Assembly: GCA_965201155.1 (NCBI GenBank)
Contig: OZ241752.1
Location: 1,364,001 to 1,428,000, forward strand
Direction: 5' to 3'
Length of the DNA: 64,000 bases
From: JANQOH01 sp965201155
GTDB lineage: Bacteria > Pseudomonadota > Alphaproteobacteria > UBA7887
The notes beneath the pieces are model-generated. The model saw nothing but the letters and a program-made list of their open reading frames with translations, made no database searches and was not told the DNA's origin. A program made the position numbers and the translations under genes. Position 1 is the first letter of the stretch; each line of letters opens with the position of its first letter. This document shows positions 8,559-16,623 of the stretch, in pieces.

Positions 8559-8891
8559 ATGATCGCGGTGATTTTCGAGTTCACGGTCGCGCCGGGCGGG
8601 GAAGACGCCTATTTCGGCTGGGCGGAGCGTCTGGCGGCATCGGTGCGGGAGGTTGACGGGTTCCTTTCCGTGGAACGCTTCGAGAGCCGGACGCGGCCCG
8701 GCAGTTTTGTATCCCTGTCATTCTGGCGCGATGAGGCGGCGGTTACCGCATGGCGCGCGCATCCGGTTCACGGCGAGGCGCAGAATGCGGGCAAGGACGG
8801 GGTGTTTTCGTCGTTTCGCCTGCGCGTGGCGCAGGTCTCGCGGGAGATCGCCTTTTCAGCGGCGGAGGGGCGGCGGGCGCGTGCATTGTAA
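8559..8891 (+). CDS. Antibiotic biosynthesis monooxygenase (ABM) domain protein
   Basis: 110 residues with a single ferredoxin-like ABM domain: an initial beta strand MIAVIFEFTV, the GFLSVERFESRTRPGSFVSLSFW block, and AVTAWRAHPVHGEAQ. ABM proteins act as small cofactor-free monooxygenases or haem-degrading enzymes. The substrate cannot be inferred here. Purine-rich GGGGAGA lies 12 bases upstream. The gene is divergent from deformylase with a 60-base gap, and a strong hairpin follows its stop. Confidence 0.85.
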   Translation: MIAVIFEFTVAPGGEDAYFGWAERLAASVREVDGFLSVERFESRTRPGSFVSLSFWRDEAAVTAWRAHPVHGEAQNAGKDGVFSSFRLRVAQVSREIAFSAAEGRRARAL

Positions 8892-8918
8892 CGGCCCGGA
8901 ACCGGGCCAGACGTAGAA

Positions 8919-8948
8919 GTGGCTGCCGCGCCACAGCGCGGCAGCCAC
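8919..8948. terminator. Bidirectional hairpin between convergent genes
   Basis: A perfect 13-bp stem (GTGGCTGCCGCGC with its complement) and a four-base CACA loop. It lies between the ABM gene (ends 8891) and the convergent small peptide gene (ends 8979). No long T-run is present on either side, so termination may be inefficient. A second short hairpin (GGCCCGG/CCGGGCC) sits at about 8893-8908. Confidence 0.6.
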
Positions 8949-8978
8949 GAGTATCAGCCTGGAATGAGGCTCGCTAGC

Positions 8979-9110
8979 CTATTCGCCTTCTTCCGCAGCT
9001 GCGCAACAACCACCTTCGTCCGCGAAGGTCGGGCCAACGACGCCCATGGTGGCGACGACGGCGAGGGGAAGGACGGTCGAGGTCAGCAGACGGCTGCGAG
9101 TTTTGCTCAT
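8979..9110 (-). CDS. 43-residue exported peptide with vicinal cysteines
   Basis: Not recognised. The ATG at 9110 is preceded by GGGAG seven bases upstream and, further up, by a consensus TTGACA box, so it is very likely expressed. The product has a basic N-terminus (MSKTRSR), a hydrophobic core (LPLAVVATMGVVG) and an AxA-like cleavage site (PTFA-DE). This would release a 13-residue acidic peptide, DEGGCCAAAEEGE, with two adjacent cysteines. Such a product could be a metal- or thiol-active peptide, or the precursor of a modified peptide, but nothing in the sequence decides. It is divergent from the His-rich protein gene at 9192 across 81 bases. Confidence 0.7.
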   Translation of the reverse strand: MSKTRSRLLTSTVLPLAVVATMGVVGPTFADEGGCCAAAEEGE

Positions 9111-9146
9111 AACGATACTCCCTTGTTGCAGTGACTTGAATGGCTA

Positions 9147-9177
9147 CCTATATGCCGCACAGGCATCAGGGTGTCAA
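9147..9177 (-). promoter_or_regulatory. Sigma-70-type promoter for the Cys-Cys peptide gene
   Basis: On the minus strand a perfect TTGACA (9177-9172) is followed after 19 bases by TATAGG (9152-9147). This leaves a leader of about 30 bases before the ATG at 9110. An alternative -10, CATATA with 17-base spacing, overlaps it. It is one of the best-looking sigma-70 promoters in the window. Confidence 0.55.
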
Positions 9178-9191
9178 GCACAGGCTGAAAA

Positions 9192-9962
9192 ATGGATATC
9201 GATGCGCTCAGGGAACGTCTCATTCGGCGCGAGGAAGCACCGGTGCGAAAGCCGCTATGGGCGGTGCCAGCGCACCGCGCAACAAAGATGGCAGCCGCCG
9301 GCCGCGCCGTAAACGAAAGCCTGGAGGCGCTGGCCCAAGACAATACGACTCCCGTCACTGCCGTGATGAAGGCAAAATCCGGTCCAGAACAGTGGATGCA
9401 CTATCCCGAGGGAGACATTCGCGACCGGAAAACTTTCGCTCAATATTATTTTCATTCTCACCCGACGCAGTTGCGCGGCGGTGAATACGGACATTTTCAT
9501 ACATTCATTCGCGCCCGCGGCATTCCTGAAGGAGTAGCACCGGCTGCCTTGCCCCCGGAAATCGAGCGCCCCATGGGGCGGAAGGCCATTTGCCACCTTG
9601 TTGGCATCTCGATGGACCGCAGCGGCGAGGCCAAACAACTCTTCACTGTAAACCGTTGGGTGACCAAGGAAAGTTGGTATTCCGCCGCCGATACGATCGC
9701 TTTGCTGGACAGATTCGAGGTATCCGAGACCGCTGCGAATCAACCCGCGAATCGCTGGATAACCGGGATGCTGCGTCTGTTCCGACCTCAGATCGAATGG
9801 CTGCTCAACGAGCGTGATTCTGCCATTCGCGTATGGCAGGCCGGCAATCCCGATGCCGAAAAACCCGTATGGGAGGACCGCCGGCTGGAAGTGACTTCGG
9901 TTGTCGATATTTCGGTTCCTGCGCAAATTCGCCTCGTGGAGGCGGCAGCGGCGCGCGCCTAG
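9192..9962 (+). CDS. His-rich protein of unknown function, possibly DUF6969
   Basis: 256 residues, no signal peptide, no membrane segment. The centre holds a striking aromatic and His cluster, HYPEGDIRD, then YYFHSHPTQLRGGEYGHFHTF (about residues 73-103), which looks like a metal site. I associate this pattern loosely with the DUF6969 family but am not sure. A Trp-rich segment (VNRWVTKESWYSA) follows. The gene is divergent from the exported Cys-Cys peptide, sharing 81 bases of upstream sequence, which suggests co-regulation. It is followed 45 bases later by pyrB. Confidence 0.75.
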   Translation: MDIDALRERLIRREEAPVRKPLWAVPAHRATKMAAAGRAVNESLEALAQDNTTPVTAVMKAKSGPEQWMHYPEGDIRDRKTFAQYYFHSHPTQLRGGEYGHFHTFIRARGIPEGVAPAALPPEIERPMGRKAICHLVGISMDRSGEAKQLFTVNRWVTKESWYSAADTIALLDRFEVSETAANQPANRWITGMLRLFRPQIEWLLNERDSAIRVWQAGNPDAEKPVWEDRRLEVTSVVDISVPAQIRLVEAAAARA

Positions 9963-10007
9963 TTCCGGCCACCCGATCTTGCCGGGGCACGGGCGCGGCG
10001 CGTATGA

Positions 10008-10979
10008 ATGCCCCTGATGATCAGCCCCGCCGTTCCGCTCCCGCGCGCTTTCACGCGCCGCCATCTGCTCGGCATTGCCGGCATGAGCGCGGCTGAGATC
10101 ACGACGCTTCTCGACCGTGCCGACCGCTATGTGACGCTGCATCGCGAAGGCCGCAAGAGCGCCGCTCTCCACGGGCGCACGCTCATCAACCTCTTTTTCG
10201 AGACATCCACGCGCACGCGCACATCCTTTGAACTGGCGGGGAAACGGCTGGGCGCGGACGTCATCAACATGCAGGCGCAGACAAGCGCCATCAAGAAGGG
10301 CGAAACGCTGATCGATACCGCCATGACGCTGAACGCCATGCGCCCGGACGCGCTGGCGGTGCGGCATCCGGATTCCGGCGCGGTCAAGCTGTTGAGCGAG
10401 AAAGTGGCGTGCGCGGTCATCAATGCCGGCGACGGCAGCCATGAACACCCCACCCAGGCGCTGCTGGACGCCCTGACCGTGCGCCGGCGCGTCGGCCGCA
10501 TCGCCAGCCTGCGCGTGGCCATCTGCGGCGATATTCGCCACAGCCGCGTGGCGCGGTCCAACATCTATCTTCTCAGCACACTCGGCGCGCGGGTGCGTCT
10601 GATCGCCCCGCCGACCTTGCTGCCGGCGGCGGCCTCGCGCCTCGGCGTCGAAGTGTTTCACGACATGGCCGCAGGTCTTGAAGACTGCGACGTGGTGATG
10701 ATGCTGCGCCTGCAGGGCGAGCGCATGCAGGGAACCTATGTGCCTTCGGTGCGCGAGTATTTTCATTTCTGGGGGCTCGACGAGGCGAAGCTTGCACGCG
10801 CCCGGCCCGACGCCCTCGTGATGCACCCCGGACCCATGAATCGCGGCGTCGAGATCGACAGCGAAATCGCCGACAATGTCACACGCAGCGTCATTCTCGA
10901 TCAGGTGGAACTTGGCGTCGCCGTGCGCATGGCGTGCCTTGAGGCGCTGCTCTCCGGCGCTGCTGCTCCGGTCGACTGA
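10008..10979 (+). CDS. pyrB: Aspartate carbamoyltransferase catalytic subunit
   Basis: 323 residues. It condenses carbamoyl phosphate with aspartate, the first committed step of pyrimidine synthesis. The carbamoyl-phosphate loop is FFETSTRTRTSFE (63-75). HEHPTQALLDAL and the aspartate-binding end LVMHPGPMNRGVEI follow. An in-frame ATG at 10017 is an alternative start. It is two bases from the dihydroorotase-like gene, which in this lineage often supports PyrB structurally. Confidence 0.97.
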   Translation: MPLMISPAVPLPRAFTRRHLLGIAGMSAAEITTLLDRADRYVTLHREGRKSAALHGRTLINLFFETSTRTRTSFELAGKRLGADVINMQAQTSAIKKGETLIDTAMTLNAMRPDALAVRHPDSGAVKLLSEKVACAVINAGDGSHEHPTQALLDALTVRRRVGRIASLRVAICGDIRHSRVARSNIYLLSTLGARVRLIAPPTLLPAAASRLGVEVFHDMAAGLEDCDVVMMLRLQGERMQGTYVPSVREYFHFWGLDEAKLARARPDALVMHPGPMNRGVEIDSEIADNVTRSVILDQVELGVAVRMACLEALLSGAAAPVD

Positions 10980-10981
10980 CC

Positions 10982-12289
10982 ATGCCCGCCCCGGGACGCA
11001 CCGCCTATATCAATGCCCGCCTTGTCGATCCGGCCAGCGGCCTGGACAGCCAGGGCGCACTGCTGACCGAAGGACGCCGGATTGCCGATCTCGGCCCGTG
11101 CCTGTTTGCCGACGGCGTGCCGGACGGCATTACCGTGGTGGATTGCGAAGGTCACTGCCTGGCCCCCGGGCTGGTCGATATGCGGGCGCATCTGCGCGAG
11201 CCGGGCGCCGAGCACAAGGAAACGCTGGCGAGCGCCAGCCGCGCCGCCGCGGCAGGCGGGGTGACGAGCATCGCGTGCATGCCCAATACGGATCCGCCGA
11301 TCGACCAGACCGCGTTGATCGAATTCATCGCCCGCCGCGCGCGCGAGACCAGCCTCGTCAAGATCTACCCCGTCGCGGCAATCACCCGCGGCCGCGAGGG
11401 ACGTGAACTCACGGAAATCGGCCTCCTGAAACAGGCCGGCGCAGTGGGGTTCTCGGACGCCGACCGCGCGCTCATGGACAGCCGCATCATGATGCGCGCG
11501 CTGACCTACGGCGCTGCCGTGGGCGCCTTGATCATGCAACACCCCGAAGACCATTCGCTGACCGCCGGCGGCGTGATGAACGACGGTGAACTGGCCACAC
11601 GGCTCGGCCTTGCCGGCATGCCTGCTGTCGCCGAAGCGATCATCGTGGAACGGGACCTGCTGCTCGCCGAGACCGCCGGCGCACGCTACCATGTGGCACA
11701 TCTTTCGACCGCCGGCGCGGTCGACGCCGTGCGGCGGGCAAAGGCGCGCGGCGTGCCGGTGACATGCGCCACCGCTCCGCATTATTTCACCCTGAACGAA
11801 AATGCGGTGGCCGACTACCGCACCTTTGCCAAGGTGCGCCCGCCGCTGCGCAGCGAAGCCGACCGGCTGGCGATTGTCGAAGGGCTGGCGGACGGCACCA
11901 TCGACGCCATTGTCAGCGACCATGCGCCCCACGACCAGGACTCGAAACGCACGACCTTCGCCCAGGCCGAGTTCGGCATATTGGGCCTGGAAACCATGCT
12001 GTCCCTGTCATTGGTGCTGCTGCATGAGGGACATATGGACATGGCGTCGCTGCTCGCCAGAATGACCTGCGCGCCAGCGCGCCTGCTGGGGCTGGAACAG
12101 GGCGCCCTCATGCGCGGCGCACCCGCAGACCTCGCGGTGATCGACCCTGACCGCCCATGGGTGATTGAACCCGCCCGCCTGCTCTCCAAATCGAAGAACG
12201 CCCCCTATGAGCGCCATACGGTGCAGGGACGCGCGGTGCGCACCATTGTCGGCGGCGAAACCGTCTATCCGTTCCCGGAGGCCGCGTGA
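10982..12289 (+). CDS. pyrC: Dihydroorotase-like protein (PyrC type I), probably non-catalytic
   Basis: 435 residues, clearly class I dihydroorotase: the VDMRAHLREPG block, then MPNTDPPID, HVAHLSTAGAV, TAPHYFTLNE and IVSDHAPHDQDS. In active enzymes the first block reads DxHxHLREPG, and both histidines hold the zinc. Here residue 68 is Arg and only His70 remains. The other metal residues (QHPEDHS, HLST, SDHAPH) are present. Pseudo-dihydroorotases paired with pyrB are known; they scaffold aspartate carbamoyltransferase while a separate PyrC does the chemistry. Its overlap with plsY and the two-base gap to pyrB suggest one operon. Confidence 0.9.
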   Translation: MPAPGRTAYINARLVDPASGLDSQGALLTEGRRIADLGPCLFADGVPDGITVVDCEGHCLAPGLVDMRAHLREPGAEHKETLASASRAAAAGGVTSIACMPNTDPPIDQTALIEFIARRARETSLVKIYPVAAITRGREGRELTEIGLLKQAGAVGFSDADRALMDSRIMMRALTYGAAVGALIMQHPEDHSLTAGGVMNDGELATRLGLAGMPAVAEAIIVERDLLLAETAGARYHVAHLSTAGAVDAVRRAKARGVPVTCATAPHYFTLNENAVADYRTFAKVRPPLRSEADRLAIVEGLADGTIDAIVSDHAPHDQDSKRTTFAQAEFGILGLETMLSLSLVLLHEGHMDMASLLARMTCAPARLLGLEQGALMRGAPADLAVIDPDRPWVIEPARLLSKSKNAPYERHTVQGRAVRTIVGGETVYPFPEAA

Positions 12290-12954
12290 TGCCCGACCCG
12301 CTCGGCGGATTTTCCTACACTTGGCCGCTTTACGCCGCCAGCATGGCCGCCTTTCTGCTCGGTTCCATACCGTTCGGGCTGCTGCTCACGCGCCTTGCCG
12401 GCACCACCGACCTGCGCAGCGTCGGCTCAGGCAATATCGGCGCGACAAATGTCCTGCGCACCGGTCGCAAGGGACTGGCCCTGCTGACCCTGTTGCTGGA
12501 CGGCGGCAAGGGGGCGGCGGCCGTGTTCGTGGCCGGTTATTACGGCCCTGATCTTCAGGCGGTGGCAGGCACGGCCGTGGTGCTCGGCCATATGTTTCCG
12601 CCCTGGCTGATGTTTCGCGGCGGCAAGGGCGTGGCGACGCTGTTCGGGGTGTTGTTCGTGGTGAGCTGGCCGGCGGGGCTGGCCGCCGGCGCGGTATGGC
12701 TGGCGGCCGCCGCGGTGTGGCGCTATTCGTCGCTCGCCGCCATTCTGGCGATGATGGCCGCGCCGGCGGCGTTCCTGACCATGCTGGAAGGCCAGTTCGC
12801 CGGCTGGCTGCCCGCTTGGCTGCCGGGCGAGCCGCAACAAATGCAGATGACGACGCTGCTGGCGGTGATCGTGATCCTCCGCCATCACGCCAATATCCGG
12901 CGGCTCCTTGCGGGCGAGGAGCCGCGTATCGGCGGCGCGCCGCCGGCGTCCTGA
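12289..12954 (+). CDS. plsY: Glycerol-3-phosphate acyltransferase PlsY
   Basis: Integral membrane acyltransferase that uses acyl-phosphate to make lysophosphatidate, the first step of phospholipid synthesis. The family loops are LLGSIPFGLLL, LRSVGSGNIGATNVLRTG (a conserved cytoplasmic loop), and FRGGKGVATLFG in the third loop. Several hydrophobic helices are visible in 221 residues. The ATG overlaps the TGA of the preceding gene (TGATG), so translation is coupled. Confidence 0.96.
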   Translation: MPDPLGGFSYTWPLYAASMAAFLLGSIPFGLLLTRLAGTTDLRSVGSGNIGATNVLRTGRKGLALLTLLLDGGKGAAAVFVAGYYGPDLQAVAGTAVVLGHMFPPWLMFRGGKGVATLFGVLFVVSWPAGLAAGAVWLAAAAVWRYSSLAAILAMMAAPAAFLTMLEGQFAGWLPAWLPGEPQQMQMTTLLAVIVILRHHANIRRLLAGEEPRIGGAPPAS

Positions 12955-12960
12955 CCGCGC

Positions 12961-13338
12961 TCAGGCGGTGCCGCCGCCCGCTTCGTCGCCGATGAAGCGG
13001 TTGGGGCGCAGGAAAATGGAAAGCGCGACTCCGCCGTCGGGCGACCAGGCGTCATGGCGGCTGCCGGCCGGCCGCCAGACAAACTGCCCGGCCTGCGCCA
13101 TGCCTTCCTCATCCTGCAGGCTGCCCTCCAGCATGTAGGTCTGTTCGATGTCCTCATGCACATGGTCGGGCAGGCGCGCGCCGGGTTCGAATTTGAACAG
13201 CGCCGTGAGCAGCCCCCGTTCGTCGTCACGCATCAGCACCTTGGCGGAAATGCCGGGAAACCGCGTCGGCGTCCAGTCGAGCGCGGATGTATCAATATAG
13301 CACGAGGCAAGGTCGGCCGCGCCGGTTGCGTCGGGCAT
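12961..13338 (-). CDS. Cupin domain protein (ChrR-like)
   Basis: 125 residues with a single cupin barrel: metal motif LPDHVHEDIEQTYMLEG (His-x-His ... Glu) and the second His in AGSRHDAWSP. The pattern resembles the C-terminal cupin of ChrR anti-sigma factors and acetylacetone-type dioxygenases. There is no zinc-binding anti-sigma N-terminus, so a stand-alone enzyme or sensor is more likely. AGGAGG sits six bases before the ATG. An inverted repeat just upstream of that ribosome site suggests regulation. It is convergent with plsY. Confidence 0.83.
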   Translation of the reverse strand: MPDATGAADLASCYIDTSALDWTPTRFPGISAKVLMRDDERGLLTALFKFEPGARLPDHVHEDIEQTYMLEGSLQDEEGMAQAGQFVWRPAGSRHDAWSPDGGVALSIFLRPNRFIGDEAGGGTA

Positions 13339-13349
13339 GAAAGCCTCCT

Positions 13350-13375
13350 GTCTTCGGTGATTCTGCCCCGAAGAC
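13350..13375 (-). promoter_or_regulatory. Inverted repeat directly upstream of the cupin ribosome-binding site
   Basis: Perfect 8-bp arms, GTCTTCGG and CCGAAGAC, separated by 10 bases. In the cupin transcript this would form a hairpin ending at the base next to AGGAGG. It may be an operator or a translation-control hairpin. Confidence 0.45.
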
Positions 13376-13510
13376 TGCGAAACCCGGAGCTTGCTTGTCA
13401 AATCCCCGCAACAAGTGATTGCTCTCGCCTGCATGGAGGCGGAAACTGGACGTGCGCCGTGATTTCGCGCTATGGATTGCGCCGCAGCATCGCTTGGGCG
13501 GGATTTGCAA

Positions 13511-13873
13511 ATGGGCGCAGACACGGTAACGCGGCTCTTCACATGGTTTCGCGGTGCGCGCGTAGGCGCGGACGAAGCCGGAAACATATATTACCGCGAG
13601 AGGAAGCCCCCGCGCGGGCGGCGTGAACGGCGCTGGGTCGTGTATGCCGGCGAGGTGGAGGCGTCCGCAGTGCCGCCGGACTGGCAGGGGTGGCTGAACC
13701 ATACCCGGGAGGCGTCCCCCGCCGAGGCGCCGAGCCTGAAGCGCCCCTGGCAGAAGCCGCATGAACCGAACCGCACCGGCACCCCCGCAGCGTGGCGGCC
13801 GCCGGGAGCGCTGCTGAGCGGAAGGGAGCGGGACCGCGCGACCGGCGATTACGAGGCCTGGACGCCGGACTAG
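13511..13873 (+). CDS. NDUFA12 family complex I accessory subunit
   Basis: 120 residues. Homologue of mitochondrial NDUFA12 (B17.2), an accessory subunit at the peripheral arm of NADH:ubiquinone oxidoreductase found in alphaproteobacteria. The core is seen in VGADEAGNIYYRER, RRWVVYAGEVEAS and VPPDWQGWLNHTRE (family form WxxWLHxT; the His is Asn here), with a C-terminal RPPGALLSG and DYEAWTPD. Start at the ATG at 13511 (GGGA seven bases upstream). The next gene is an ABC ATPase eight bases downstream, which is not the usual neighbour. Confidence 0.92.
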   Translation: MGADTVTRLFTWFRGARVGADEAGNIYYRERKPPRGRRERRWVVYAGEVEASAVPPDWQGWLNHTREASPAEAPSLKRPWQKPHEPNRTGTPAAWRPPGALLSGRERDRATGDYEAWTPD

Positions 13874-13881
13874 AAACCGCA

Positions 13882-14520
13882 ATGCTGGAAGCACGGGGCA
13901 TTCGCCATGGCTATGGCGGCGAGGTCGTTGTTTCGGTCGAGAAATGGGCCGCCGAGCCGGGCGAGCAATGGCTGATCTCCGGCCCCTCGGGCTGCGGCAA
14001 GACCACCCTGCTTCACATACTGGCCGGCCTGCTGCGCGCCGCCGCCGGCGAAGTGCGCATCGGCGGTACGGCACTGTCCTCGCTGTCCGGCGCCGCGCTG
14101 GACCGGTTTCGCGGCCGCCATGTCGGCATCGTGTTTCAGCAGCTCCACCTTATTGAGGCGCTGACGGTGCAGCAGAATCTCATGCTGGCGCAGTCGCTGG
14201 CGGGGCTGGATGCGGCGCCGGCGCGGGTGGAGGAAATGCTTGCCGGGCTCGGCCTTGCCGACAAGCTCCGGGCGCGCCCCCATACGCTCAGCCGCGGTCA
14301 GGCGCAGCGGGTGGCGCTGGCCCGCGCCCTGATCAACCGCCCGGCGATCCTGCTTGCCGATGAACCCACATCCAGCCTTGACGACGCCAATGCCGAGCAG
14401 GCCATTGCGCTGTTGCGCGACCGCGCGGCGGTGCACGGCGCTGTGCTGGTGGTGGCGAGTCATGACCGCCGCCTGCGCGGCCTCTTCGCGCAGCGGCTCG
14501 ACCTGACGCGCGCGGCATGA
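13882..14520 (+). CDS. ABC transporter ATP-binding protein, LolD/MacB class
   Basis: 212 residues. Walker A GPSGCGKTT, Q-loop FQQLHL, signature LSRGQAQR, Walker B ILLADEP with the D-loop SSLDD, and H-loop ASHD. The signature has Arg in place of the usual second Gly (LSGGQ), which is uncommon but tolerated. It pairs with the FtsX-type permease whose ATG overlaps its stop (ATGA). The class powers extraction of lipoproteins, peptides or lipids across the inner membrane rather than classical uptake. Confidence 0.93.
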   Translation: MLEARGIRHGYGGEVVVSVEKWAAEPGEQWLISGPSGCGKTTLLHILAGLLRAAAGEVRIGGTALSSLSGAALDRFRGRHVGIVFQQLHLIEALTVQQNLMLAQSLAGLDAAPARVEEMLAGLGLADKLRARPHTLSRGQAQRVALARALINRPAILLADEPTSSLDDANAEQAIALLRDRAAVHGAVLVVASHDRRLRGLFAQRLDLTRAA

Positions 14521-15788
14521 ACGCGCTCGCATTGTCGCTTGCCTATCTGCGCCGGCGCCCGCTGACAACGGCGCTGAATCTGGCGCTGCTGGCGATCGGC
14601 GTCGGCACCATCGCGCTGTTGCTGCTGTTCGCCGACCAGTTGCGCAGCACGCTGGAGCGTGACGCGCGCGGCATAGACATGGTGGTGGGCGCCAAGGGCA
14701 GCCCCATGCAGCTGATCCTCTCCAGCGTGTTTCATGTCGATATCCCGACCGGCAATATCCGCCTCGGCGACGCCCGCGAACTCGCGGTAAATCCCATGGT
14801 GCGGGCGGTGTTTCCCCTCGGCCTAGGCGACACGTTTCGCGGCTGGCGCATCGTCGGCGCCGAACATGCCTTTGTCGAACTGTTCGACGCGGAACTGGCT
14901 CAGGGCGCCCTGTGGCAGGCGCCTCTGGAAGCCACCGCAGGCGCACTTGCGGCGGAGGCCGCCGGTCTTGAAGTCGGTGCGCAATTCGTCGGTTCGCACG
15001 GCATGGCCGGAGGCGGCGCCGCGCATGAGGAAACACCCTTTCGCGTGGTCGGCGTGTTACGGAAAACCGGCACGGTGCTCGATCGCCTGATCCTCACCTC
15101 CATGGAGAGCGTGTGGGCCGTGCACGAGCCCCACGCCCCAGCCGACGCTCCCGGCGAATCCGGCCATGATGATCACGAAAATGAACAAGACACCGCTGCC
15201 GTGCCGGGGGCAGGCGGCCTGCTCCTGCCGCATGACGATGCCGACCGCGAAATCACGGCGCTTCTGGTTCAGTTCCGCAATCCGATCGCCGCCGCCATCC
15301 TGCCTCGCCTGGTCAATATGAACACCCCCATGCAGGCCGCCCTGCCCGGTTTCGAGCTTGCGCGCCTCATGCGCATGATCGGCCTTGGAATTGACGGCTT
15401 TCGTGCCTTTGCGTGGGTATTGGTCGTCAGCGCGGGCCTCGGAATCTTCGCCGCCCTGTCGCAGGCTCTGGCGCAGCGGCGTTACGACATTGCGGTGATG
15501 CGGGCGCTGGGGGCGGCGCGCGGCGCCATCCTGCGCCAGATACTTCTTGAAGGCGCCTTGCTGGCGGGCGCCGGCGCCGTATTGGGTCTTGTGCTCGGAC
15601 ATGCGGCGGCGGAAATCGCCGGCGGCTGGCTGTGGCGGGAATATCAGACGCCGCTGGAGGGCCTGGCTTGGGCAGAAGGCGAAATCTGGCTGTTGCCGGG
15701 AGCGCTGGCGCTCGGCATCGCCGCTGCGATTATTCCCGCCTGGCATGGTTTCCGAATGGATATTTCCGCGGTGCTGGCGCGCGGCTGA
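14517..15788 (+). CDS. FtsX-like ABC permease (MacB/LolC class)
   Basis: 423 residues. One N-terminal membrane helix (LNLALLAIGVGTIALLLLFA) is followed by a large periplasmic domain with a His/Asp/Glu-rich stretch (GHDDHENEQD, about 220-230). Three C-terminal helices form the FtsX domain, with the family phrase RRYDIAVMRALGAARG. It forms an exporter with the ATPase encoded immediately upstream. The substrate is unknown. The acidic and His-rich loop could bind metal. Its location beside mlaD suggests an envelope-lipid role, but this is inference. Confidence 0.9.
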   Translation: MNALALSLAYLRRRPLTTALNLALLAIGVGTIALLLLFADQLRSTLERDARGIDMVVGAKGSPMQLILSSVFHVDIPTGNIRLGDARELAVNPMVRAVFPLGLGDTFRGWRIVGAEHAFVELFDAELAQGALWQAPLEATAGALAAEAAGLEVGAQFVGSHGMAGGGAAHEETPFRVVGVLRKTGTVLDRLILTSMESVWAVHEPHAPADAPGESGHDDHENEQDTAAVPGAGGLLLPHDDADREITALLVQFRNPIAAAILPRLVNMNTPMQAALPGFELARLMRMIGLGIDGFRAFAWVLVVSAGLGIFAALSQALAQRRYDIAVMRALGAARGAILRQILLEGALLAGAGAVLGLVLGHAAAEIAGGWLWREYQTPLEGLAWAEGEIWLLPGALALGIAAAIIPAWHGFRMDISAVLARG

Positions 15789-15893
15789 GGCGCACCCGCA
15801 CGCATAACGGGTTGAAATCGCGCTTGCCACTTCCGATAGTGTAGACATGACACACTGCACTCCCGTGATGGTGGCAGCAGCGCGGAGGCCGGC

Positions 15894-16349
15894 ATGAAAC
15901 GCAACATTGTCGAGACGCTGATCGGCGCGGTCGTCCTGGTCGTTGCCGGCGGGTTTTTCCTCTTTGCCTATTCCCGTGCCGATGTCGGCGCAGCCGCCGG
16001 CTATCCCGTGCATGCCGAGTTCTCCGCCGTCGGCGGGCTGACGGAAGGCGCCGATGTGCGCATCAGCGGCATCAAGGTGGGCACCGTCTCACGCCTCGCG
16101 CTGAACCCGGAAACCTTCCTCGCGCGCGTGACGATGACCATCCAGGACGATGTGGAACTGACCTCCGACACGGCGGCGCTGATCAGTATCGAGGGACTGC
16201 TGGGCGGCGCCTACGTCTCGCTTGAACCGGGCGGCGAACTCGATACCATTCCGCCCGATGGCAACATTCTCTTTGCCCAGGCGGCCCCCGACATCATCAG
16301 CCTGATGTCGCAGCTTGTCTTCAGCAGCGCGGGAGGGCCGGGCCAATGA
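15894..16349 (+). CDS. mlaD: MlaD family lipid-transport protein
   Basis: 151 residues: one N-terminal membrane anchor (LIGAVVLVVAGGFFLFAY) and a periplasmic MCE domain (VGGLTEGADVRISGIKVGTV ... LLGGAYVSLEPGG). MlaD hexamers sit on the MlaFE transporter and shuttle phospholipids between membranes. Other mla genes are not in this window. GGAGG precedes the ATG. The next small gene overlaps by four bases. Confidence 0.93.
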   Translation: MKRNIVETLIGAVVLVVAGGFFLFAYSRADVGAAAGYPVHAEFSAVGGLTEGADVRISGIKVGTVSRLALNPETFLARVTMTIQDDVELTSDTAALISIEGLLGGAYVSLEPGGELDTIPPDGNILFAQAAPDIISLMSQLVFSSAGGPGQ

Positions 16350-16588
16350 CCGCCTTGTCCGGCGGGCGCAAGGACCCGCCCGCAGTGCCGCCCGTCTGGC
16401 GCACGCCCGAGGGCACGCCGGTCGCCTGCGTCGAGAAGATCAAGGTTCTCAACGAGAACATCACCGAAATTCGCGAAATGTGCCGGGACGCGCTGGAAGA
16501 CGCCGTGCTGATGGGCTGCGACGAACAGCAGATTCGCGCCGTGCTGCTCGAACTGGTGCGGTCCCTGGAAGAACCCTTCAAGGATTGA
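16346..16588 (+). CDS. Small protein of unknown function coupled to mlaD
   Basis: 80 residues, soluble, mainly helical: VACVEKIKVLNENITEIREM, then CRDALEDAVLMGCDEQQIR. The ATGA overlap with mlaD points to coupled translation. I recognise no domain. Its constant position between mlaD and DUF2155 here suggests an envelope-related function, but the sequence itself gives no proof. Confidence 0.75.
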   Translation: MTALSGGRKDPPAVPPVWRTPEGTPVACVEKIKVLNENITEIREMCRDALEDAVLMGCDEQQIRAVLLELVRSLEEPFKD

Positions 16589-16623
16589 ACCTGCGCGCGC
16601 GTCAAGCGTCCGCCGGTCTGGGC

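Noticed and set aside
9255..10826. 523-codon minus-strand frame
   Set aside because: Covers pyrB and the His-rich gene antisense; no recognisable protein features, a product of high GC.
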